Assembly: GCF_932526225.1 (NCBI RefSeq)
Contig: NC_064039.1
Span: 9,442,139-9,506,138, forward strand
Length of the DNA: 64,000 nucleotides
Source: Nematostella vectensis
Taxonomy: Eukaryota; Cnidaria; Anthozoa; Actiniaria; Edwardsiidae
Direction: 5' to 3'
Below, piece after piece: positions 1-10,864 of the stretch. The notes under the pieces are model-generated. The model did not search any database. It was not told the DNA's origin and saw only the letters and a program-made list of their open reading frames with translations. Position 1 is the first letter of the stretch. Every line of letters begins with the position of its first letter. Both the position numbers and the translations under genes were made by a program.

Positions 1-936
1 AAAAAATCTGCAGTTCCAAAATATTTAATTATTTTTTCTATACAAATATAAGTTTTAAAAGTTTGTATTCAGTAGGGGGGCTATTTCCGATGAAATGATA
101 AAAACTTGGTGGTTTGGTTTTCGTGTGAGTTAGTATCCTTTCGAGCCAAGAGAAGCTGTCACTAACCTGAAGGTAAGAAATCTAAGAAAGAAATCTAAAC
201 TTATAAAGTTTCTTTACTTTTATTAGAAATTTAATGTGAAAATAAATTCAATAGCAGTATAGGAGTCCTCGTTTTTACCAAGAACATGTTTCTTTCAAGA
301 GCTAGATCCATTGGTGAGACGCCTGAAATGCTATGTATTTGGTATTGCTCATTGACTTTGATTTTCATTGCTTTTTGTGAATCTTTCCCTTCCTATGCGA
401 TTGCTTAGTTCGTGATTGTAATAACTTTGTTCTATTAATAAGTGAGCTTTGATGTGGATTTTCACGATGTCAGAAAGTGTTCTCCCTTCGTGTTCGAGTG
501 GCGCTGTCAAGCTGTAAGAGGTCACCGCAAACCGTCTCGTCATATTTAAGGGTGTTTGCACAAGAGGCAAAGCGGAGATGGTTCACAAGGTGAGGACATA
601 AAGATATGATTTTCTATTAGCCGCGTTTTTATAGGAAACTAGCAGGACAGAGACAAGTCATTAAATTTTGTTTGCTATTACACTCACTGGTGAGTACTCA
701 GAGGAATTTTCCTTCTTATTAGATGTGGAATGGGCTTATTTGAAGCGTCATGTCATGTTTTTCCGTCATGTCGTACGGGCCTGATATCAACTGCGGTGTC
801 ACAAAAGCCTCTAATCTAAACCTAACCATCCAAATAGAACTGTTCTTGTGAGGACATAAAGATATGATTTTCTATTAGGCGCGTTTTTATAAGAATCTCG
901 CAGGACTGAGACAAGTCATGTGAATATAGCACAAGG
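1..936. other. Left flank without a recognisable gene
   Basis: I see no supported coding region here. The stretch is AT-rich and holds direct repeats that recur upstream of and inside the next gene. The first exon of the Trunk-like gene begins at 937, so its promoter and 5' UTR probably lie in the last few hundred bases. No clear TATA or initiator could be chosen. Confidence 0.5.
590..922. repeat. Direct repeat pair upstream of Trunk-like gene
   Basis: About 75 bp at 590-665 (beginning gtgaggacataaagatatga) recurs at 847-922 with a few substitutions. A second block at about 775-846 (gggcctgatatcaactgcgg onward) recurs at about 1955-2030 inside intron 1 of the next gene. The copy at 847-922 lies just before the start codon and may be transcribed as 5' UTR. 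These look like local duplications of a small dispersed repeat. Confidence 0.75.
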
Positions 937-1889
937 ATGTACAACATAATTCAAACGTACTCTTTTTTCCAGATTTTCATGTTCCTGGCAGCAGTGCTGT
1001 GTCTACACAAACTAGAGTTCACTGTTGCAGGAAACATGAAACTTGACGAACTTCAAAACCCTTGTGCAAAGATGACCCGTTCGGGTGATGTGATTGATTG
1101 GCAAGGCAATAGGGTATATTTATAGCTTATTTATGATCTCACTCAGATATAACCTTTTGATAACATTGTGACAAGATAAATAGTATTAAGTCACTCTTTA
1201 TTAATTTCCATTTCGGTCACACAAGTTCGTTCGTACTGTATCCCCCCCCCTCCCCCCTCGGCCCCTCCCTCCCATGATCGACGCAGAAATGCTCGTGGTG
1301 GAATAGCATCCCCATATTAATGAAATAATTCCAGGCCCATACCTCGGATTTTTCTTGGGAGGGGGGGGGGGGGGGGGGGCTGCGAAATCCGGAAAAAGGG
1401 ACCATATACCATATCAAGAAAATTTAGCCAAAAATGGTCGTTTTTGCCAAACTCCGTCACTTTCTTATAAGGGAATATATATTCCTTATATGGAAAACTG
1501 CAGGATTCTCGTCTTTTTTAAGGTTGTCGTACCACAGTTGCTTAGTAAACTTTATGTCTTGTAATCGGAAAAGAAAAATATTGACTGTGGCCATCTTTAG
1601 GCAATGGAGAAGGTCTCTTACAAGAGACTAAGATTCCTCGGTACCAGACCCCCAAAACGACAACCTTTTCTTCATATGCTAATTTTACGGGGGGGGGGGG
1701 GGGGGGGGGAGTTCTCTAATAAAAAATCTGAGCACCTTCGAAAAAAAAGGATTTTGTTTATGCCTTTGCGGCATTGCTACGGGATGTTTTTTGTCGGATT
1801 TGGCTACATACCAGAGTGATTTAGCCTATGCTTTATAGTTTTGCCTACAAATAGCCCGTCTATTGAGAACCGATGTGGACCTTCGGCCG

Positions 1890-1920
<31 letters not shown>

Positions 1921-2781
1921 GAGGGTGCGTTCGCACCCCCTCCCTACCCCCTGGGTACGGGCCTGATATCAACTCGGTGTCACAAAAGCCTCATCTAAAC
2001 CTAACCATCCAAATAGAACTGTTCTTGTACTAGGTGTAACTAGCATACCGTGCCTGTTTCGGTGTGTGTGTCGTTAGGTTCGATGTATTTTCCCCGCGAA
2101 AGAGGAGCTACGGAAACAGCTGATTGAGCTCGGAGGCTATAATAAACACTACATGGCGGTGACTTTGAAAGAAGCGGAGGAAAACTTTGTCAACCTGATG
2201 GACGAAAACAAGAGGCCCTGGTTGTACAATGATGACGTTGGTTCAGATGCAACGCGTAGCAAGCGATCGACAACTATACAGTGCTCTGAGGCGGGGAGCG
2301 CTAAGTCTTCTGGGTACCTTCGGACCTGTCGTGTCTGCCAGAAATTGACCGAATACGGTAGGATACCTTATATGGTAATGATGTCAAACCCAGTTGACAC
2401 GATATTATCTAAACATTATATCTAACATTATATCTCTGTCACTAGTGTGCACCAAGCAAAATACTCTTTGTACGTTGTTAGCCTTTGAACAGTTGAAACT
2501 ATATTTAATCTATTTTTGTGTGTGTTTTAGATGAAAACACATTCCCGAGGTATGCGAACGAGCTGCTATGTTCAGAAACAGGGGCGAGTAGCGTGTCAAG
2601 CAAGTATTGCCAGCAGGGCAAATGTGTCCAGTCCACGATGGTGGCGGATTTCCTTGTGCGGGACACTGACAACTACGACGAGGAAAGGCTCACGGACGGG
2701 ACCATTGTGTACAAAGTGAAATTTGTAAAGAAAACGATGACAATTAGAAACTGCTGTGAATGCTTGGCTGCAAACAGCTAG
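937..2781 (+). CDS. Secreted cysteine-knot protein, Trunk/PTTH-like
   Basis: I model three exons, 937-1113, 2078-2357 and 2531-2781, with GT-AG junctions and matching phases (0, then 1), giving 235 residues. Residues 1 to about 30 are hydrophobic and fit a signal peptide. A dibasic RSKR at 119-122 fits prohormone cleavage. The mature C-terminus holds Cys at 128, 143, 146, 166, 179, 184, 227, 228 and 230, with a CxxC pair, a phenylalanine-proline-x-tyrosine (FPRY) segment and a terminal CCEC. This order matches the arthropod Trunk/PTTH cystine-knot family, secreted ligands that act through Torso-type receptor kinases in insects. The family assignment rests on the cysteine pattern alone. Another cystine-knot or IL-17-like ligand is possible. 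Intron 1 carries two poly(G) tracts. Confidence 0.62.
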
Positions 2782-2914
2782 TTAAATGAATGCATTAAAG
2801 TGAGCCCACTCGAACATCATTGTTTCCATTCTGACTCGGGAAAACCTCTTACTTTGTGGGTACACACCTCTCCTCATGAATTACGTACACACTCTTTTTT
2901 ATAGGAAAGTCTAA

Positions 2915-3230
2915 GGCCCCGTCCACACATATCCGTTTTTCATTTGAAAATGCCCAACGTTTTTGTCCACACGTTTATGCGTAAACGGTGACCGAAAACG
3001 GTGACGAAGACGGAACAATTTGAACAATATGTAAATGATACCTTTTTGGTGCCGTGGGGACGGACGAAAACGGAACCTTTCGAAAACGATGGCGTGAGGA
3101 CTCAGGTCCGGTACGAATACGCATGCGCTGTGAAAGCTTGTTATATCGCTTTCCGTTTTGTTTCTGCGCAGCGTGGGACGCGAATCTTTTTAAAAACGGA
3201 ACAAAAAAGTTATTTTTAACTTGTTCTGTA
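2915..3230. repeat. Dispersed repeat of the GTCCACAC type
   Basis: The block starts ggccccgtccacacatatcc and is rich in repeated accg(a)aaacggtga and gaaaacgg units, with a cgcatgcgc palindrome near 3120. The start and GC-palindrome content resemble MITE-like repeats, but I did not find a clean matching inverted terminus on the right. No coding potential is supported. Confidence 0.45.
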
Positions 3231-3699
3231 TTATGCCCCTCACCCAATCTTACCTGGCCTGCTACGGCTCTGTATTTGAACGCTCCAGACTAACAAAACT
3301 GTGATTTGCTACTATCTGAGCCTAGAATGTTCTGAGCATGTTCGTAGAATTTGGGGAACTGTGAATTTGGTTGTACGTTCTTATGAAAAGGGTTCTTGTA
3401 AAACAAAAACAGTGTACTCATAAACTGGCGCTCGCAATAGGGGGCGGGGCTTGCAGGTAGGGGTGGGGTTGGGTATCCTATCGCACGTGCACGTGGCCCT
3501 CCTCTGAGATCAACACCACAAAAACACGATGGCTCTCCCAGTATAATACTACATATAAGACACAAGACGAGCCGCGGCCCCCTCGTCTCTCTCGCTTTGA
3601 CACGTGTGTCAGGCGTGTAACAGTGGGCTGCGCAGGGTGCGCTTGGACCCCCCCCCCCCCCCCCCTTGGCCGGCAAAAAGCAGGTCATTTCTTATTGAA

Positions 3700-3905
3700 G
3701 GATCGTCAAATTCCCTTTTTCCATATGATTCTTATGACTCCGCACCCCCTTGACCAAATCCCGGGTACGCACCTGTGTGTTGCATCAGGCGCGTAATCCC
3801 TCTCGCCACTGGGTTCTAGGTTAAAATTCACGACGTGAGTTAGTTGGTCTCGCCTTAGCCTCGAGGGATTTTTCTCCGGGTTCTCCTGTTTTCCTCCCTC
3901 CACAA
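3700..3905 (-). repeat. Possible SINE-like or dispersed repeat
   Basis: Read on the minus strand, this block runs from a gggaggaaaacaggagaacc segment to a gtgcgtacccgggatttggt segment and looks like a single short interspersed unit of about 200 bp. It has no open coding frame of note. I could not identify RNA polymerase III boxes with confidence, so the class is unresolved. The surrounding 2782-4759 interval holds no supported gene. Confidence 0.35.
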
Positions 3906-4759
3906 AACCAACAATTTCGATCTTAGCTGTGATCCGTGATCAGACATAAATTGTATGGCGGCTGCCTGAGGCGCCTTTACATGCCTACACGACCCTTCGT
4001 TCTCGTAATTCAGCATCTAGCTGCAATGAAAGTGACTAGCTACTCCAATTCATTGATTTTATTTTCGCAATTTATTGATTTTATTTTCGCAGGTAGAGAA
4101 AGCCTAGAATTTTCCGACTCTTCGATACAATGAAAAGAGCGTTTTTTAGGGGTGTGTGGCTATTTTCGTGGAGTTTGTCTGCAGTAAGGGCTCCTTCCAC
4201 GGCGGCAAACTTTATTTTATGTAATCACTTCCATTTCCTGGTCAGCGCATATACTTCAAAACACAGGCTAAAATCAAGATAAGCGAAACTCGATTTACGA
4301 CTAGGCAAATGGCACGAAATAAAATCACCATATTTAGCGTCAATATCTCTTTTTTAGAGAGAAACCGGTACACACTCCGAATTAATCATGACTTTTTCTC
4401 CACGAGTGTTCCAGAATTTGAAAGGATTTCGGCACAATACAAAGCGAATACTCAAAGCAACATGGCCGGCGGATCACACTGGCGGCACGACAAAGGCTAC
4501 TGTAATCCGCTTTCTTGCAATGGCGAACGTTGATTGGTTTACAGATAAAAGGTGTATTCGGCTTTTATGAGTTCTAGAATGGGCTGTAATTCGAACCTCT
4601 CTCTGATCAATTATAGACCTAGTGCACCGATAATTGGCAGCTGGATGCGAATTTGAGCCTATCAGATGCCAAGATCAAGGCCAAATTTCCATATTTAGAC
4701 AAACACCAGTTCAACACTGCAATGGGTTCTCGCTTACAGTGGGAAGACATGTTGTGGTA

Positions 4760-7700
4760 ATGGCGACCCTGGTCGGTTGTATGAGCTTGTTGCTTCTTAT
4801 TGCCGTCGGTTTATCGTCTGTAGGTAAGTGTTTTTATAAGAAAACCCCCAGTGGAATTGTATCATTCTCTTAGAAATGTCAAACGCTGTACTAAAACTCC
4901 CTAGAGTTATCACAAATACGGGAATTACTCGTCAGAACGGGCGCCGATGCCTAGACTGAACCCTTCAAATTGACCAAAAGCGGCTTAAAGACTTAACTTT
5001 TTACAAAAAATAAATGAACTCCTACCATTCATCTCTTATGGTTCCATTAAGTATATTTATAGCCAGTATTTTGTGTCTTATATGCTAAGCTAGTAGCTAG
5101 CTCACCACCAGGTAAAGTTTTAGTATGGTCACGGCCATGAAATCCCCCCAGCTAGAGCTAAACACGTTGACAAGATGGTATCAGGGAGTCAAGGAGCTAC
5201 AGTACCTGCAAAAAAAAATGTAATAGCAAGCAGGGATTTAGATTTTCTGTGTTTATACCGCATAAAATAAGGATTAAGAACGAGACCCGTCACCGCCGAC
5301 TGCTCGGCGTGCAAGTCAAATTCGCGCAGTTCAAGCAGTTTCGTCAAAACTAAAACGTTTCATTCGATGGGTCCTCAAATTATCATGTTTTTAGAATTAA
5401 TAATCAGATCTTACAAGTGAGGACGACGTGAGGCTTTAGTTTGTAAAGGGACCGTTTGTAAAATTACTTCAGCGAAGCAGAGGAAACCAACTAAAAGCTT
5501 TGGACCTTGATGTCAACATTGCGTACTAGTATTAGATGCATGTCTAATTAGGATCATTCACAGTGCCGCTCTCCTTCAATCTATAGGTCTCCTGTCTAAG
5601 AATTTTCCTTCCATAAGAGTTCTTGATCTAAGACGGCAAATACGGTTGTTTTGAAGTCGATATGGGCTATCGGTGTGTTTCTTATTGGGTTTATGTAATA
5701 TACCGTTCACTACACGTCGCAGATTCTGGTTAATTTTGAAAATATCTCGCAAAGCAAAATAGGTTTTTGTATGTTATGAAGATAGCATGGGTAAAAAGCG
5801 AATTTCCATGTTTAGTTACTTTTCTGTTTATACCTTTTTCGACAAATTATTCATGTTTCCTTGTCTTTACGATTCTGGTTAATTTTGAAAATATCTCGCA
5901 AAGCAAAAAAAGTTTTTGTATGTTATAAAGATAGTATGGGTAAAAAGAGAATTTACATGTTTAGTTACTTTTCTGTTTATACCTTTTTCGACAAATTATT
6001 CATGTTTCCTTGTCTTTACGATGGTTCTTTTGTTTGGATACCGCTCGTTAAAGTGCAGCTAATGTTGTATAATTGTCCGCTACTAGACCGACTGTTGCCG
6101 ACATTTGTCTTTCGATCTCAAATAAGTAAAGATCAAATGCGTGCAGAGGATATGGATTTTTTTCGATCACGCTGAGCTTGTTGGGCTTTATTTGACAGAT
6201 TTCGTTAGCGATCTGGCGTTAATTCATGCTTTTGTCCATATGACTGTTAGAGCCTTTCAATTCAATTGTTTTCATACGAGAACAGAGCAAGTAACCTCCA
6301 TCGGCGTGTCTTGCAAATAAATATATAATCTCAATTTTTCATTGAATATCAAGTCTCGTAATGGAACTCAAAGGGGACTGGTATGGATTGGTTTGTTGAA
6401 TTGTTTTTGACCGCGCTGTTTCCCTACTTTGTTTAATGAGGCATCTAAAAAACGCTCAAGGCAAAACTTTCAGATATGTCATCGCTTCTAAACACAAGGG
6501 TTCTATTTCGAATGATCTGGGAATGCGATTATTTGTTCGAAAAGCCATTCAACTGTTATCGATTTCTCTTTCAGGCTACGGCTTTCTTTCTTGCGTCTAA
6601 TACAAGAATTAACGATAACAACTGTAGGTCACTGGTGGTGACAATTAAAATATCACATTTGGATCTAATAACATGTGGATCTGACTTGAATTGTTTATTA
6701 GGGTTGTGATCAAAATTTGTAACTGGCCCTGTACACAACTTTGTAATGTGTTTACAGTCAACGCTTACCTTCCTGGTAACCAGCTATTACAGACCATATC
6801 AAATGCCTACCTGAAATACAAAGAAATGACCAAAAGCAATTCCCTGCTATTACAAACTGTTGTTAAAAAAAACTAATAGGCCTGAGGTTATATGTAATAC
6901 TGCAGTCGCATGAAGAGGGCTCGGACCCCACCCTGCTCATGTGCCAGGATGATGAGTAGTGTGGTTAAACTCCAATAGACACCTTTACTAAGTAGTTAGG
7001 GAGAGGATTGGGTTTCAGTGTGTGTTGGGTTTAGAAAATATGGGTCAAGTGACCTAATGACCAGAGTTTGGAAATGGCTTTTAACCTGAGAAAATTTATG
7101 CCATTTTCACCCAGAAAATTTCAAGGCCAGTGAATTGACTACAAGACCCCACCCTGTGTTTTTCTCTGGAAATGCCGCTCTACTGAGTTAACTGTTATCC
7201 CTGTATTCTGAAAAAAAAAATAGAATGTACTCCCAATACTTTCAAACCATATACTTCATGAACCCATCCTGACATGGTGCCTTCTTATAATCATCAGATT
7301 GTCTAACTGGGGGAAATTGTTCAGAGGGTCTTCTCAGGGTTTGCAGTGAAGGATTTGATGAGAACAGTTATGCAATTTGCAAAGAAGCAAAGGAGTTAAA
7401 TAACTGCCTGTTGTATCTGTCTGACTGTGACCACTCCAAGGATTTAGAGCTTAAGTTTATATATAGACATCTGAAGTTTAAAGTGCATCAGTTCTCCTGC
7501 AATGAAAAGCACCCTGGTAAGTATACTAATTGTACTGTACCTTGTTTGTAATCAAATGAAGAACATGTCATCAGGAAGCTTTATTCCATTTAGGCATTAA
7601 GGTGTAGTATATCTTAACACTCTGTACATCATCATCAGTTCCACTCCCCCAGAAGTGGAACACTGCCAAGCATATTGTGTACTAATGAATGTCAGATGGG

Positions 7701-9133
7701 GGGATGAGTGAGGCCTCTCCCTGGTTAACATCAATAACCATTCCCACCCAATCCTAACAAATTACAAAAGGATATTACATCCCTCACCACACCATGATGA
7801 TGTACAAAGACCTACTCCACTGTATTTTTTACTAAATATGTACAGGTTCAAATCCAGTTCATGTCAACTTTTGAACTTTTTTCAGTGTGAAAACCTGGTT
7901 CTCTTTATTGAAGACAGTTAATATCCCACATGTAAAAGTCATAGAAAACGACTTTGTTATAATCACTACACAAAAACAATCAGTGCTAAGGATTCTGCTT
8001 TTGAATTCCTCTCATCAATACCAATTATTCAATTATCACATGGCCAAAATAACACTGTGACTGATTGTCTCTTTTTTTTTTTCAGTTAAACAGTGTAATG
8101 AAAGTTTAGTGAAATCCTGTTTGGATAACTACCATGGGAATGCTACACCAATATGCCCAGAGGTGAAGAGGCTACAGCGATGCTTAGACCAGTTTAAAGG
8201 CTGTCATGTGATGCGCCATCCTTTTTACACCCAATCACAGAGTATTCTGAGCAAGAACAGAAAATGTTTTTTCCTATTAGTGAATTATTCAAGAATTCTG
8301 GAAGTTCTTGACAAGAAAACAGGTAAGAAACCTAATAAACATAATTGATGGAACGCTATTCAAATTCCAGTTTTTTTTTTCTGGTATATTTTAATAATTG
8401 TTTAATACTGTATGAAATGACATGACGGAAAAACCCTGGATGGTGAAAGAAGATACATTTTTTTACAATTGCCATCAGTTCCTTGTATTCCCTTTTCAAA
8501 ACACAAATAACATGAGGCCAAAATGCACTTACATGTACATACCCAGATTTTGGAGATATTTTTTTCCTTGATCATCCTTGCTCTATGTATAAGCCCAAGG
8601 ATGGCCAGGCATTATACCTATTAAGTACTCAGGACTGGTACTTGACTCCATCACTAATTAATATATTTATTGTTTTAGGACTTCCCAAGACAATAAATTC
8701 TACGCAACCAGCACTTGTTGAAAAGATAGAGACTTCGTCGACCTTTTTACCGTACACGTTTGTGGTGGTAGCCACTGTTTGTACTTGCTTGTTTCTCATC
8801 GTGTTAGTGGTTTTCAGTGTGATACGGCACACTTCTCTACTGAGATTTCGGAACTCTTCAATAGAAAGGCAACATACAAGACTGCCTTCTAGACCAAGGG
8901 TCTCATCACATAGAACTAACAGGATAGGCCGACATAACGGTCATCATAATTCAAGACGACCGAATGTTGCAATAGAGGGGGCCAGACAGACGGTTTCAGG
9001 GTTCTTTGAGGGGAACGTACCTCCCCCCCCTTACAGTGCTGTTTTAGATGAGACAGAGAGTTTGCGTGCAGGAGATCCTCCGCCCCCTTATAATGTGCCA
9101 CAGTCAGTCATTTCCATAGGTGTGATAGTCTAG
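4760..9133 (+). CDS. Type I membrane protein with Cys-rich ectodomain and two PPxY motifs
   Basis: Four exons fit without phase conflict: 4760-4823, 7325-7516, 8086-8322 and 8679-9133. All introns are phase 1, and the product is 315 residues. Residues 1-21 form a signal peptide (MSLLLLIAVGLSS core). Residues 22-164, encoded by exons 2 and 3, are Cys-rich with about a dozen cysteines, recalling small Cys-rich modules such as DUF19 but not clearly assignable. A transmembrane helix spans about 190-213 and is followed by basic residues. The tail is Arg/His-rich and carries PPPPY at 279-283 and 298-302, typical ligands for WW domains of Nedd4-class ubiquitin ligases. I infer a surface receptor or adaptor regulated by ubiquitination. 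Uniform phase-1 introns fit an exon-shuffled extracellular protein. No orthologue name is offered. Confidence 0.72.
5722..6021 (+). repeat. Tandem duplication, two copies of about 150 bp
   Basis: The segment starting gattctggttaattttgaaa at about 5722 is repeated almost exactly from about 5871, ending near 6021. The copies differ at only a few positions. It lies in intron 1 of the PPxY membrane-protein gene and does not encode a supported protein. High identity implies a recent duplication. Confidence 0.85.
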
Positions 9134-10864
9134 AATATTATAGTTTTCAATTTGCAATAATAGCAAATGTTTTCTCTAGAATTATATTTTTATTATCAAT
9201 TATTGGTGGTAAAAACATTTCTTTTATATTTGAAATCAAATCTATTTGAACAGAACAGTTTTATTTTTTAATTTTATTTACCATGATTACTTAAAAAAAT
9301 TAACAATGATTTGGGTGTTTGAATTTTTGGGTTAATGTTACCAGGCAAGCAGTGAAGAGTTCCTTATGAAATTATTATCCTATTAGAGTGGTTTTCAAAA
9401 TCCCAAGCCAGAAAAAGAGTCAAGCCAGAACAAAAGAGAACAACATTACAGTGTATTAGTACTAAATAGACTAAATAGTATTTCATGGGTTTTTGAAAAA
9501 CACTCTACCAAGGATTTATGCATCAGATTTGTAAGACTGATCCATTGGTTTGTGAATATGATGGGCTGTTACACAAAACAAGTCCACACAGCCTATGCTG
9601 TTTAAAAAGAGGATCAAATGATTTTAAGCTTAATCTTACTATCAACTCAATAATCATTGGTATTGAGGTTAAGCTCTTGTATATATTTGGTAAATACTGT
9701 GAATAAATTGCATCTTACAAAACTGCAGTTTATTGTTTATGCTGAAAAATAGGAATAACATGCCTTATGTGCAGAAAAACATTCCTAGGTCAAGTTCATG
9801 TGCAAAGGCAGAGGCGGATCCAGAACTTGCAATAAAGGGGGGAGTGGAAAGGTCACAGTAAGGATATCAAAAATAGGGGGCTGTGACTTATGTGTTTTTT
9901 TTTAAGAAGTAAAATATCTGAGAATAGGTGGGTTAACACATTAGCTTATTGCTAGGAACAAAATAACAAATGAAAGCAAAAGGTACAACAAATACCTTCT
10001 CCATCCCTTTTTAAATACAACCAGTCTAGATCAATAATAGAGTAAACAAAGTTTGAAAAACATTTTTTAATTTTTTTTAATCTATCTGTTCTTGATTTGA
10101 GAATATTGACTAAATTATGAATTATTTTCCAGACACTTCTTGGTTATTACAAAATTTAAAAAATGTTATTTGAATATCTGTGGATAAAGGTATCTTCATC
10201 ACTTCCTTTCCACTTGATCTATTTACCTAGGTGATAAGGGTGTCAGTCTGGTCAGTATCTATTTAGTTGGTGGTCAGACAGGGTGAATTTCCTATTACCA
10301 GCTCTTACTTTCCCTGCCCTTGTTAGTTTCCTATGCAGTAGTTTGGTCTGTAGTCACACAAGGTTCACACTGCACATTGTTCTTGAGTATTCTTTTTTAA
10401 GATTCTTTAAACGTGTGTAAAACAATTCATACATAATCTCCTCAGGCAAGTTTATTTGCATACAGGCTAAGGGTTAGTCTGATTATCAGGCGATTTTATT
10501 TTTCAAAAGTTTGGGAGAAAACCCATTACATAATTCATAGGGAACAATAAAATGGCCTGACACTCTGGCTAGCCAAGGTACCTGTGCATAATGCTGTAAA
10601 TTGCTTAGTGTAGTTGTTGTTTTTATCGTGTTTTTCTTTTAAAATTCCTGTGCAGAATTTCTCCATGTTTGAGGTACAGTACTTGTAATAAAGCCTATTT
10701 ACAAACAAATTCTTCTACTGCACTTGGTGGCATCTTTCCTGCTAACTACTGGTCTGTTGCTTTTATTATTGCCAATCCACTACTGTTGTGTCTTTTATGA
10801 GGCATAGCAGCAGTAGCAACCAACTTGATCATATCTGTATTGCATCCTCTTCCTAACGTCACAC
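9134..10864. other. Intergenic region between convergent genes
   Basis: This stretch lies between the PPxY membrane-protein gene (+) and the sirtuin gene (-), which converge. It should contain both 3' UTRs. Candidate aataaa signals occur, for example near 9700 for the plus-strand gene. I see no coding frame or structured repeat that I would annotate. Confidence 0.5.

Noticed and set aside
5861-6175. Plus-strand open frame of 104 codons
   Set aside because: It arises across a recent 150-bp duplication in an intron and resembles no protein.
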